Assembly (NCBI GenBank): GCA_019745775.1
Contig: JAIESR010000025.1
Location: 1-59,073 of the forward strand
Direction: 5' to 3'
Source of the DNA: Xanthobacteraceae bacterium
GTDB taxonomy: Bacteria > Pseudomonadota > Alphaproteobacteria > Rhizobiales > Xanthobacteraceae
DNA length: 59,073 nucleotides
Shown: positions 35,943-44,060 of the stretch, in pieces
How positions within the stretch are numbered: position 1 is the stretch's first letter
How the letters are laid out: each line of letters starts with the position of its first letter
Position numbers and translations under genes: made by a program
The notes under the pieces: generated by a model
Databases searched by the model: none
Told to the model about the DNA's origin: nothing
Seen by the model: the letters and a program-made list of their open reading frames with translations, nothing else

Positions 35943-36157
35943 CTGTTCGGCTCCTGCGTCCAACAAAATGATGTCACCGGCCAGCTTAGGCTGGGCGGCA
36001 AAGTTGTTCCTGAATTCTTCTGATGTTCTGGTTCCATTTCATAGGCCTGTTGCCTGACCCAATCCAGGGTTCTGACTTGGCGGGTGAGCGGGTCAATTCT
36101 CCCGACGCCCGGCATAAAGGTGTTGGCAAAGTCCGCAGCAACCTGTGCCGGGTCCAA
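35912..36157 (-). CDS. Small hypothetical protein
   Basis: An 81-codon frame that opens with TTG at 36157, four bases after the stop of the preceding gene, and overlaps the protease start by about 30 bases. The N-terminal part (VAADFANTFMPGVGRIDPLT and RTLDWVRQQAYEMEP) reads like real protein, while the last 20 residues look like run-on into the next gene. No domain recognised. Because it continues the tight spacing of the preceding pair it may be a further accessory or immunity-like gene, but it could also be spurious. Confidence 0.4.
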   Translation of the reverse strand: MDPAQVAADFANTFMPGVGRIDPLTRQVRTLDWVRQQAYEMEPEHQKNSGTTLPPSLSWPVTSFCWTQEPNRCRASRHGLA

Positions 36158-36161
36158 ATCC

Positions 36162-36830
36162 TTACGATTGCGCTTCTATCGGAAACGGTGTGCGTTCCCA
36201 AAATTTTTCTATCTTCAGATTTTTGACGGACTGCGCTTCATAGCTATGGAGGAGCTTTGCGAGCCCGGCGCGATCGTTAGCGGCGACAAGTGGGCAGAGT
36301 TCTTGCACCACACGATCATACGTTTCCGGCATGTAAAAGTACTCGGCTCTACCTTCATTGGTTCCCAAGTATTTGCAGATTGCTTTCGCGGCCACGAGGT
36401 CGCCCCGAGCGATGTCAACCAAGATTTTGGTCGCTGGATAGAGGTCCAAGTGTTGGACTGGAAAACGTTCCTTGCAAGCAAGGTTGACGAAATCGTCAAA
36501 CGTCTTGATCGCTCGCATGGGCGTCAATGCTTCGTGCTCAATAGCCTCGCACATGGCTCTAGGTAGATCGGGATCGGTGATTCGCCAGCTCCCGCGTGGG
36601 CCGCGTACCTTGGCGCCCCAAAGGTATCCGAAATTCTCATGTTGTTCGGAAAGTAACAGGACCGACCAAGCAGGGACAAACTTCAGATGATCGAGGCTTC
36701 GCCCAATATTGATGCCGCAAAGGATATGATGCACAGGTTTGATGATCACCAGCCGTCCGATGAGCGCCAAATCGGGATTGCGCTGCAGGAGGGGTTGTAC
36801 CGCCTCTTTGACTTGGGCGATCGTCGTCAT
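36162..36830 (-). CDS. Hypothetical protein coupled to nuclease-like gene; candidate immunity protein
   Basis: A 222-residue cytoplasmic protein, no signal peptide or membrane segment. I recognise no named domain. It starts ATG at 36830 inside the stop of the upstream nuclease-like gene (ATGA overlap), so the two are translated together in fixed ratio. Features visible include an N-terminal beta/hydrophobic segment (LIGRLVIIKPVHHILCGINI), a WGAKVRGPRGSWR loop and a helical C-terminus (ILVDIARGDLVAAKAICKYL; DRAGLAKLLHSYEAQS). Size and composition are compatible with an immunity protein for the nuclease domain. That role is inferred only from position. Confidence 0.7.
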   Translation of the reverse strand: MTTIAQVKEAVQPLLQRNPDLALIGRLVIIKPVHHILCGINIGRSLDHLKFVPAWSVLLLSEQHENFGYLWGAKVRGPRGSWRITDPDLPRAMCEAIEHEALTPMRAIKTFDDFVNLACKERFPVQHLDLYPATKILVDIARGDLVAAKAICKYLGTNEGRAEYFYMPETYDRVVQELCPLVAANDRAGLAKLLHSYEAQSVKNLKIEKFWERTPFPIEAQS

Positions 36831-37675
36831 CGACTCAGCCTGATCTCGGTTACGATAATCCGCCGTGTATTTGGATAAGCCTTGATTGCGTGCTCCGCCA
36901 GTTCTTTCATTCTGGCCGGAGTAAGACCGCTCCTTCTGTCCGTCCCCGTCTTGATGTCATACACGCACGTAGTTCCTTCTCCCGCGTACTCAAGCACATC
37001 GATACGGACGGACCCCTTCGTGCCGTAGTCTGCGTTCACTTCCCGGCTTTTCAATCGAGAGACTTCGGCGTGTAGGAAGGCCTCGTTGCGCCCGTTGATC
37101 AGGTTCTCCAGTTCCTTGTGGATCGCCGTCCCGCGTTGCTGAGGAGATAAAAGCAATCCTCCGTTTCGGATCACCGTATTCGCTGCTTTGTCAGTGTCAC
37201 TTTGGACTTCACCGAGGCGTCTGCACACATTACCGACCTGGTCGCGATTGAGACGCTCTACGTTTGCTCGGCTGAGTTCGCCACTTGGGTCTACCAAGTA
37301 TTGTCTTGCATTAAATTCGAAGATTGCGCGGCGCTCGGGCGTATTTCGAGCTGACCATAAGGCAAACAATGTCAGCAGCGCTCCGAGTCGGCCCGGGCCT
37401 GCCGGGGGACTTACGGGAGTGCGTACGGGGGGACGGTCGCGAGAAAATTGCACGAGTTGCGGCCGCTCACCGTCTTCAAGTCCGGAACCAGCAATATCGC
37501 CGTCGGCGTCCGTCCACTGGCCGCCACCGGAATGTCCGGCAGGCACACGGGGCTGGTTTGGATCGTAGTGACCGCGCCGACCGGAGTGCGGCATTCGCTC
37601 GCGTTCGTGACGCAGCGCGTCGGGATCGCGCATCAGCCGTGCAATTTCGTTGAGGACGTGAGTAGGGAGGGGCAT
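36827..37675 (-). CDS. Polymorphic-toxin-like protein with C-terminal PD-(D/E)xK nuclease-type domain
   Basis: A 282-residue protein. Residues about 30-60 hold the motif YDPNQPRVPAGHSGGGQWT, a variant of the PRVPAGxxxGGQWT tag that I know from many alphaproteobacterial toxin-like and phage-associated proteins. A proline-rich linker and one possible hydrophobic segment (GRLGALLTLFALWSA) follow. The C-terminal half resembles a restriction-endonuclease-like fold: a helix with acidic residue (RGTAIHKELENLI), then Asp226 in VRIDVLEY and Asp240-Ile-Lys242 in VYDIKTG, the D...(D/E)xK order of the PD-(D/E)xK nucleases. The start at 37675 has GAGG six bases upstream; an earlier frame to 37723 is less likely. 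It is translationally coupled to the gene at 36162-36830. Toxin role is inference; the nuclease motif is seen directly. Confidence 0.75.
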   Translation of the reverse strand: MPLPTHVLNEIARLMRDPDALRHERERMPHSGRRGHYDPNQPRVPAGHSGGGQWTDADGDIAGSGLEDGERPQLVQFSRDRPPVRTPVSPPAGPGRLGALLTLFALWSARNTPERRAIFEFNARQYLVDPSGELSRANVERLNRDQVGNVCRRLGEVQSDTDKAANTVIRNGGLLLSPQQRGTAIHKELENLINGRNEAFLHAEVSRLKSREVNADYGTKGSVRIDVLEYAGEGTTCVYDIKTGTDRRSGLTPARMKELAEHAIKAYPNTRRIIVTEIRLSR

Positions 37676-37917
37676 GGGATACCTCGGGGTGGGAATGAAA
37701 GGAAATAATCCTAGCTTTACCACCTTTGTCGGTCCGATGCAAGAAAAAATTCCTATAACTAACCGAGCGCGCGTGCAAGGTCAAGCGTTTTGAAGGCGTC
37801 GGCGTCCGCCACGCCGGGAAAGAAAGCTTTCGCAGAAAAGACGGCGGCCGCGAGAGTCGGTTGAACCCGAAAGTTCAGTGCGTAATTCGCCGCCCAATCC
37901 GGGCTACGTGACTGCCG

Positions 37918-39399
37918 TCACCCCGGCTCCTTCCCATTCAACAACCACCCGAATTTCTCGCGCGCCTTGCGCGCGATCTCCGGGCTCGGCGTGTTCGACG
38001 GCGGGAACTCGTCCTTCCAGTGGAACGGCTTGCAGGCGTTGATCAGCGCCACCGAGTGGGTGATGTTGCCGGCCTTCCTGCGCTCCGGCGGGATCGCGGG
38101 ATCGGCGTTCGAATCCCACGAGCCCTTGATGAACTGGATCGACTCCACCGGATCGGTGCGGGTGATCATCGCCCACAGCATGTGGTCGAGATTGGTGACG
38201 TCGACGTCGTCGTCGCACACCACGATGTATTTCGACGCGTAGGCCGACGCGCCGCATTGCGCGGCGACGTGCGCGGCCTGCACGGCGTGGCCGGGATACT
38301 TCTGCGTGATCGACACCGCGTGCAGCATGCGCGCGCCGCCGACCTCGTGGCACCACACCTGGTTGACGCCCGGCACGCCGGCATTGACCATGTTCTGCTT
38401 GATGATCGCGGAGCGCATCACCGCGCGGTAGCGCGCCATCTCGTCGGGGCCGCCGCCCATCGGTGGTACGCCGAGCAGGATCGGATCGTTGCGGTGATAG
38501 ACCGCCTGGATGTCGATCACCGGCAGGTCGCGCACGCCGCCGGCGTAGTGGCCGGTCCATTCGCCGAACGGGCCTTCCGGGTGGCGCACCTTCGGATCGA
38601 CCCATCCTTCCAGCACGACCTCGGCGTTGGCGGGGAAGGGGAGCCCCGTCACCTTGCCCTTCACCATCTTCACCGCGCGGCCGCGCATGCCGCCGACGAT
38701 GTCGAGCTCGAAGGTGCCGTAGGGCGCCTCCACGCCGCCGTAGAAGAAGGCGAGCGGATCGCCGCCGAGCACCATCGCGATCGGCATCTTCTCGCCGCGC
38801 GCGAAATATTTCTCGCGATGGATCCAGCCGTGATGGCCCTTCGCCGTCACCAGGCCGACGGTCTTCTTGTCATGGACCTGCGCGCGATAAGCGCCGGCGT
38901 TGAGCCAGTCCTCCTCCGGATCGCGGGTGACGCTGTAGGTGCCGGTGCCGATGTAGCGGCCACCGTCGAGCTCGTGCCAGATCGGCGACGGGAACTTGGT
39001 GATGTCGATGTCGTCGCCGGTGATGATGTTCTCGAACACCGGGCCGTCCTCGACGATCTCGTGCTTGATGATCTTCGGATCGGCGAGATAGGCTTGTCGA
39101 TAGGCGTCGCTCAGCTCCCACTTGGTGAGATGATCGGGAAAGCCGAGCGTCATGTTGCGGCGGACGCCGGCGAACATGTTGAGCAGCAGCCGGAAGCCTT
39201 TCGGGGAGCCCGGCACCTCGTCGAACACCACGCAGGGGCCGTTCTCGGCGCGCAGGATCGCCTCGGCGACCAGCCCGATGTCCTCCTGCCAGGTCGCGCC
39301 CTTGAGATGCTTCACCTCGCCCAGCCGCTCGGCCGCGCTCAGCCATTCGCGCAGGTCGTCATAGGCGATGTGGGCGGCGACGTTGCTCCCGGCGGTCAT
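37918..39399 (-). CDS. UbiD-family (prenylated-FMN) decarboxylase, copy 3
   Basis: A 493-residue UbiD-family enzyme. The catalytic Arg is seen in GAYRAQV and the Glu pair as Glu275/Glu280 in PEGPFGEWTGHY. Compared with copies 1 and 2 it has a different N-terminus (YDDLREWLSAAERLGEVKHL) and lies closer to the vanillate/phenylphosphate-like or hydroxyarylic acid branch in general appearance, which I cannot verify here. Start ATG at 39399. It stands alone between the AT-richer island and a repeat-flanked GIY-YIG gene. Confidence 0.93.
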   Translation of the reverse strand: MTAGSNVAAHIAYDDLREWLSAAERLGEVKHLKGATWQEDIGLVAEAILRAENGPCVVFDEVPGSPKGFRLLLNMFAGVRRNMTLGFPDHLTKWELSDAYRQAYLADPKIIKHEIVEDGPVFENIITGDDIDITKFPSPIWHELDGGRYIGTGTYSVTRDPEEDWLNAGAYRAQVHDKKTVGLVTAKGHHGWIHREKYFARGEKMPIAMVLGGDPLAFFYGGVEAPYGTFELDIVGGMRGRAVKMVKGKVTGLPFPANAEVVLEGWVDPKVRHPEGPFGEWTGHYAGGVRDLPVIDIQAVYHRNDPILLGVPPMGGGPDEMARYRAVMRSAIIKQNMVNAGVPGVNQVWCHEVGGARMLHAVSITQKYPGHAVQAAHVAAQCGASAYASKYIVVCDDDVDVTNLDHMLWAMITRTDPVESIQFIKGSWDSNADPAIPPERRKAGNITHSVALINACKPFHWKDEFPPSNTPSPEIARKAREKFGWLLNGKEPG

Positions 39400-39474
39400 T
39401 GTAGGTTCTCCCGATTTTAGGGTCCTTTATACCCGGCACCCTGCGGATTGTCATACGCACCGCGCAGGAAGCTT

Positions 39475-39554
39475 TCCCCGCCCTCACCCTGAGGAGCCCA
39501 ACGGAGCGCGAAGCGCGACGGCGGGCGTCTCGAAGGGCGAGGGCGGCCCGGACC
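39475..39554. repeat. 80-bp direct repeat, left copy (family C palindrome)
   Basis: Identical over 80 bases to 39935-40014. It starts TCCCCGCCCTCACCCTGAGG and contains the inverted arms CCGCCCTC..GAGGGCGG and GCGAAGCGC, so each copy can form a hairpin. Together the copies flank the GIY-YIG gene. Confidence 0.9.
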
Positions 39555-39559
39555 GTAAG

Positions 39560-39853
39560 TCATCGCTTGCCTCGCCGGGCGAGAATCCGAAGTCGATCAA
39601 AATCTCCCCGGATAAGCGCCTCCTTCTTTGCTCGCGACCATCCCTTCACTTGACGCTCGGCTGCGATGGCATCCGTTATCCGATCAAACCACTGGGAGAA
39701 GACCAAGGTGACCGGACGGCGGCTAGCCGTATATCCGTCATATGTGCCCGCGTTGTGCTCGGCGATGCGCTGGTCAAGGCCAGAACGCGCCGTGCCGGTG
39801 TAGTAGCTATCGTCCGCACAGCGCACGATGTAGAGAAATGCACCTTCGGTCAT
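39560..39853 (-). CDS. GIY-YIG nuclease superfamily protein (UPF0213-like)
   Basis: A 97-residue single-domain GIY-YIG protein. The motif appears as LYIVRCADDSYYTG; the conserved Arg is in QRIAEHN and the metal-binding Glu in AAERQVKGW. Small stand-alone members of this group have undefined cellular roles, possibly nicking structured or damaged DNA. The start at 39853 (MTEGAFLYIV) fits the family; the frame to 39928 extends through a repeat. It lies between two identical 80-bp direct repeats, which suggests that it moved or was duplicated as a cassette. Confidence 0.9.
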   Translation of the reverse strand: MTEGAFLYIVRCADDSYYTGTARSGLDQRIAEHNAGTYDGYTASRRPVTLVFSQWFDRITDAIAAERQVKGWSRAKKEALIRGDFDRLRILARRGKR

Positions 39854-39934
39854 TTGCGGCCGACCTATCCTTCGAGACGCGGCCTGCGGCCGCTCCTCAG
39901 GATGAGGTCGGATCGGGCGCCCGCGCAAGAACTC

Positions 39935-40014
39935 TCCCCGCCCTCACCCTGAGGAGCCCAACGGAGCGCGAAGCGCGACGGCGGGCGTCTCGAAGGGCGA
40001 GGGCGGCCCGGACC
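39935..40014. repeat. 80-bp direct repeat, right copy (family C palindrome)
   Basis: Second identical copy of the 80-bp unit at 39475-39554, in the same orientation, 460 bases away. A further partial relative (CTCCTCAGGATGAGG) lies at about 39894-39908. Confidence 0.9.
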
Positions 40015-40101
40015 TGCATGGTTCGAGACGCCTCACCATGGGGCCGGATCATCGCCGTGCTACAGTCCCGGACGCGGATGAGGCAGGAAGGCTGAGGGCG
40101 G

Positions 40102-41520
40102 ATGTACACGGATTTGCGCGAATTCATTGCCGAGGTCGAGAAGCTCGGCGCGTTGCGGCGCGTCATGGATGCCGACCCGCATATCGAGCTTGGCGGCATC
40201 ACCGAGGTCGCGGCCGGGATGCCGGAATGCCCGGCGCTGCTGTTCGACCGGATCAAGGGCTATCCGGCCGGCTTCCGCATCTTCACCAACGCCACCACCA
40301 GTCCGCAGCGCGCCGCGCTCGCGCTCGGGCTCGATCCGACGCTGCGGCCGCTCGACGCACTGAAGGCCTGGATGGCGAAGCGCCAGACGCTGAAGCTGCA
40401 CGAGCCGGTGACCGTCAAGAACGCGGCGTTTCTGGAGAACAGCGTCAGCGGCGACGCCGTCGATATGCGCAGGCTCCCGGCGCCGGTGTGGCACACCAAG
40501 GACGGCGGGCCCTATATCGGCTCGGGCTCGGTCGTGATCATGCGCGACCCCGAGTCAGGCTGGATCAATGCGTCAATCTACCGCGTGCAGGTGCACGGCA
40601 GGAACAAGGTGACCGTGCAGTTCGACCATCAGGGGCGGCACGGCGCGATCATCGCCAGGAAATACTGGGATGCCGGCAAATCCTGTCCGCTGGCGATCGT
40701 CAACGGCATGGACCCGGCGCTGTTCATCGCCGGCTTCGAATATCTCGCCGCCGGCCAGTCGGAATACGCGTTCGCCGGCGCGATCAAGGACCGGCCGGTC
40801 GAGGTGATCGCGGGGCCGAAGACCGGGCTTCCGCTGCCGGCGCATGCGGAGATCATCCTCGAAGGCGAGTTGCTGCCGCCCGCGCAGGAGACGCTGCCGG
40901 AAGGTCCGTTCGGCGAGTTCACCGGCTACTACGCCGCCGACAAGCGGCCGTGCCCGGTGATGCGGGTCGACGCGATCCATCATCGCAACGCCCCGATCCT
41001 GCTCGGCTCGCCGCCGATGAAGCCGCCGCGCTTCCACTTCGGCCTGCCGTTCCGCGCCGCCGGCATCTGGAGCAACCTGGAGATGGCCGGCGTCACCGAC
41101 GTGGTCGGCGTCTGGCAGCATGTGGCGCAGTTGATGACGGTCGTGTCGCTCAAGCAGCGCTATGCCGGCCACGCCAAGCGCGCGGGGCTGATCGCCGCCG
41201 CCAACAGCTACATGGGCCGGCTGGTCGTGGTGGTCGACGAGGACGTCGACCCGTCCGACATCAACGACGTGATGTGGGCGATCACCACGCGCTGCGAGCC
41301 GGCCGAGCAGATCGACATCGTGCGCGACGCCTGGTCGTCGGCGCTCGATCCGCGCATCCCGGAGGAGGCCAAGCGCCGCGGCGTCACCTCGCACTCCAAG
41401 GCGGTGATCGAGGCGGTGAAGCCGTTCCCGTGGATCGACAAATACCCGCCGACCTCGGCGCTGACGCAGGACGAGGCGCGCGCGATCGCCGACAAATGGG
41501 GCAAGGTGTTGAAAGGATGA
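40102..41520 (+). CDS. UbiD-family (prenylated-FMN) decarboxylase, copy 4
   Basis: A 472-residue UbiD-family enzyme with Arg in SIYRVQV and Glu267/Glu272 in PEGPFGEFTGYY. The N-terminus (YTDLREFIAEVEKLGALRRV) and GPFGE-aromatic-TG pattern place it with copy 3 rather than with copies 1 and 2. ATG at 40102 with GAGGGCGG a few bases upstream. It faces a DUF1989 gene tail to tail. Substrate unknown. Confidence 0.93.
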   Translation: MYTDLREFIAEVEKLGALRRVMDADPHIELGGITEVAAGMPECPALLFDRIKGYPAGFRIFTNATTSPQRAALALGLDPTLRPLDALKAWMAKRQTLKLHEPVTVKNAAFLENSVSGDAVDMRRLPAPVWHTKDGGPYIGSGSVVIMRDPESGWINASIYRVQVHGRNKVTVQFDHQGRHGAIIARKYWDAGKSCPLAIVNGMDPALFIAGFEYLAAGQSEYAFAGAIKDRPVEVIAGPKTGLPLPAHAEIILEGELLPPAQETLPEGPFGEFTGYYAADKRPCPVMRVDAIHHRNAPILLGSPPMKPPRFHFGLPFRAAGIWSNLEMAGVTDVVGVWQHVAQLMTVVSLKQRYAGHAKRAGLIAAANSYMGRLVVVVDEDVDPSDINDVMWAITTRCEPAEQIDIVRDAWSSALDPRIPEEAKRRGVTSHSKAVIEAVKPFPWIDKYPPTSALTQDEARAIADKWGKVLKG

Positions 41521-41524
41521 GATG

Positions 41525-41618
41525 TGTCCTGGCCGGGCGAAGGGCCGCAGCCCGCATTGAGCGCAGCGAAATGCGGGGCAGCCGTTCCCGGATTTCGCTT
41601 CGCCCAATCCGGGCTACG
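41525..41618. repeat. Dispersed palindrome, family D (CCCGGATT..AATCCGGG)
   Basis: Between two convergent genes; arms CCCGGATTTCGCTTCGCCC and GGGCGAAGGGC, with GCCCAATCCGGGCTACG at the right end. The same GCCCAATCCGGGCTACG string occurs at about 37890-37906. It probably acts as a transcript end, but that is inference. Confidence 0.6.
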
Positions 41619-41621
41619 AAC

Positions 41622-42251
41622 CTATTCCAGCACCGTCACGGTCGCGCCCGTGGTTCCCCCGACCGACACGTCCGGGCAGGTGCTGAGCGCCGCCAGGAGA
41701 TTCATCTCCGCGCGCAAGGTCACATGCGCGCCCGGCGGCTTCGGACGGATATGCGAATGCTCGAGCTCGCCATCGGGATGGATGATCATGTGCTGGAAGA
41801 TGTTGAACGGGCTCGGCACGTCCTCGAGCGCGATGCCGTAGGGCGCGAGGATGGTCGCCAGGTTCTCGGTGCAGCCGCGCGGCGGCATCTCCGACAGCGG
41901 CCGGCCGTAGGTCTTCTCCCACATGCCGCGCGCGGCCGCGAGCTCGTGGCGCTTGCGGCTGCACATGCCTTCCTGGAGGTCGTGGTGGCCCTCCTTGAAC
42001 GTATCTTCGACGATCGTCATCAGCGTGTTGTTGAGCTTCGACACCAGCATGTCGCCGGTCGAGATGAACACCTTGCGCTGGTTCGCCTTGGTGCGCGCCT
42101 GGTCGAAACGCTCGCGCAGATTGTCGCGGTTGAAGCAGACGAAGTCGATGATGGTCTGCGAGCGGATGCGGACCGACTGGCCCTTCTCGAGATCGAAGGC
42201 AAAACCAATATTGCGCGGGAGAGCCTTCTCCCAGATCACCGTTCCGGCCAT
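41622..42251 (-). CDS. DUF1989 (urea carboxylase-associated type) protein
   Basis: A 209-residue protein of the DUF1989 family, whose members are often encoded next to urea carboxylase/allophanate hydrolase or amino-acid catabolic genes and whose biochemical role is not settled. Typical segments are SVRIRSQTIIDFVCFN, DMLVSKLNNTLMTIVEDTF, the Cys-rich PPRGCTENLATILAPYGI and FNIFQHMIIHPDGELEH; Cys and His residues there may bind metal. The start at 42251 (MAGTVIWEK) was chosen because the frame to 42323 reads through repeat sequence. It is convergent with UbiD copy 4. Confidence 0.85.
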   Translation of the reverse strand: MAGTVIWEKALPRNIGFAFDLEKGQSVRIRSQTIIDFVCFNRDNLRERFDQARTKANQRKVFISTGDMLVSKLNNTLMTIVEDTFKEGHHDLQEGMCSRKRHELAAARGMWEKTYGRPLSEMPPRGCTENLATILAPYGIALEDVPSPFNIFQHMIIHPDGELEHSHIRPKPPGAHVTLRAEMNLLAALSTCPDVSVGGTTGATVTVLE

Positions 42252-42561
42252 TTCTGCGCTCCAGCCCAATTCTCTGCGGCCCTCATGGTGAGGAGCGTTG
42301 CGACGCAACGCGTCTCGAACCATGGCTGCAAATTCGAATCTGCCGCCGTCCTTCGAGAGGCCTTCGCCATAGCGCGTCTAGAAGACGCGCGTAAACGCGC
42401 TTATGGCTCAGGCTCCTCAGGGTGAGAGCGGAGCTTGGTCTAGAGGGGAGTTTCGCCGCTGTCCACATCGGCGGGCCGATGCGCTAAAGAAGGGCCCGAC
42501 GTCGGCGGGCATGCCGCCGCGACGACGAACGAGCAGACGACGACCGAGCAAGGAGAGTTCC
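42252..42561. other. 310-bp gene-free region between divergent genes, with family C repeat fragments
   Basis: Contains two inverted pieces of the family C repeat: CCTCATGGTGAGGAGCG...CGTCTCGAACCATG (about 42280-42324) and GGCTCCTCAGGGTGAGAGCGG (about 42411-42432). The short arms GAAGACGCGCGTAAACGCGC at about 42379-42398 are also palindromic. It must hold promoters for the DUF1989 gene (leftward) and the aldehyde dehydrogenase gene (rightward), but no confident promoter was seen. Confidence 0.6.
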
Positions 42562-44001
42562 ATGAATGCACCCGTGAGGCATCTGCCCTGGATCGGCGGC
42601 GCGGCCGCCGTCGCCGCGGACACGAAATTCTCGCCGCTGGTTTCGCCGATCGACGAGACCTCGGCCTCGCAGATCGTCGAGTCCGACGCCGCCATCGTCG
42701 ACGCCGCCGTCAAGCACGCCTACGGCGCCTATATGAAGCACCTCGATGCGACGGTCGCGAAGCGGCTCGAATGGCTCAACGCCGCGGCCGACGCCATCGA
42801 CAAGATCGAGGCCGAGTTGGTCCGCTCACTGATCCGCGACATCGGCAAGCCGCGGCGCGCCGCGACCTTCGAGGCCAAGCGGGCGGGGGCCTTCATCCGC
42901 GCCTGCGCCGCGCAGCTTCCCCACATCAACGGCGAGGTGCTGCCGCTCGACACCGCGCCGACCGGCGCCGGCCGTTTCGGCTTCACCACGCGCATCCCGT
43001 ATGGCGTGGTCGCGGCGATCACGCCGTTCAACGGACCGGTGAACCTGCTGGTGCAGAAGATCGCGCCCGCCATCGCCGTCGGCAATGCGGTGGTGGTGAA
43101 GCCGTCGCCGCCCGGAACCGAAGTGGCGCTGCTGATCGCCGACGCGGTGAAGAAGGCGGGCCTGCCGGACGGACTGTTCAACGTGGTGCCGGGCGGGCGC
43201 GAGACCGCGCAGCTGCTGGTCGCGCATCCGCTGGTCGCGGCGGTCACCGCGACCGGCTCCACCAAGATGGGCAACGAGCTCGCCCGCGCCGCCGGCGCCA
43301 AGAAATTCGTCGGCGAGCTCGGCTCGAACGCCGCCAACATCGTCTGCGCCGACGCCGATCTCGCGGACGCGGCGACCCGCATCGCCGGCGCCGGCTTCGA
43401 GGCGAGCGGGCAGCAGTGCATCTCGGCGCAGCGCGTGATCGTCGAGCGTCCGGTGTACGAAAAATTCCTGGAGCTGTTCGTCGCCGCCGCCAACAAGCTC
43501 AAGGTCGGCGATCCCGACGACGGCACGGTCGACGTCGGCCCGATGGTGAGCCGCGACGCCGCCGATCGCGTCGAGTCGATGGTGGCGGACGCCGTCGCCA
43601 AGGGCGCCAAGCTGGTGCGTAAGCCCGAGCGCAAGGACTGCATCCTCGGCCCGGCGATCGTCGCCGACGCGCCGCCCGAGGCGCGGCTGATGGGCGAGGA
43701 GGCTTTCGGTCCGGTGGTGGTGGTGCAGCCGGTCGACAATGTCGACGCCGCGATCGCGCTCGCCAATTCCTCGGAATTCGGCCTGCAGGGCGCCTGCTTC
43801 ACCAAAAGCCTCGAGACCGCGTTCAAGGTGTCGCGCCAGTTGCGCGTCGGCTCGATGTGGATCAACGACGCCAGCCGATTCCGCCTCGACATGTATCCGT
43901 TCGGCGGCGTCGGCTCGTCGGGCTTCGGCCGCGAGGGCGTGCGCTACGCCATGGAGGAATTGTCGCAGTGGAAGTTTACGGGAATGCGCGTCGTACTATG
44001 A
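42562..44001 (+). CDS. NAD(P)-dependent aldehyde dehydrogenase
   Basis: A 479-residue aldehyde dehydrogenase. Catalytic Cys286 (GQQCISAQR), general base Glu252 (GELGSN) and oxyanion Asn157 (PFNGPV) are in place, as is the cofactor segment VKPSPPGTEV and the late FGPVVVVQP motif. It oxidises an aldehyde to an acid or CoA-independent product. The ATG at 42562 follows AGGAG by seven bases; the frame upstream of it is repeat sequence. A MetE-like gene and a CoA transferase follow on the same strand, so the three may form one operon. Confidence 0.94.
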   Translation: MNAPVRHLPWIGGAAAVAADTKFSPLVSPIDETSASQIVESDAAIVDAAVKHAYGAYMKHLDATVAKRLEWLNAAADAIDKIEAELVRSLIRDIGKPRRAATFEAKRAGAFIRACAAQLPHINGEVLPLDTAPTGAGRFGFTTRIPYGVVAAITPFNGPVNLLVQKIAPAIAVGNAVVVKPSPPGTEVALLIADAVKKAGLPDGLFNVVPGGRETAQLLVAHPLVAAVTATGSTKMGNELARAAGAKKFVGELGSNAANIVCADADLADAATRIAGAGFEASGQQCISAQRVIVERPVYEKFLELFVAAANKLKVGDPDDGTVDVGPMVSRDAADRVESMVADAVAKGAKLVRKPERKDCILGPAIVADAPPEARLMGEEAFGPVVVVQPVDNVDAAIALANSSEFGLQGACFTKSLETAFKVSRQLRVGSMWINDASRFRLDMYPFGGVGSSGFGREGVRYAMEELSQWKFTGMRVVL

Positions 44002-44060
44002 TCCCCGGCGGCTGATATCGATCGCCACACAAGAAACGACCGAAGAAAAGGAGATCGAAC

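Noticed and set aside
37676-37917. Short minus-strand frame reading like the tail of a protein between UbiD copy 3 and the nuclease-like gene
   Set aside because: About 45 codons with no start and no recognised family; treated as spacer, possibly a remnant.
39475-40014. CRISPR-like array
   Set aside because: Only two repeat copies of 80 bp with a protein-coding gene between them; not an array.
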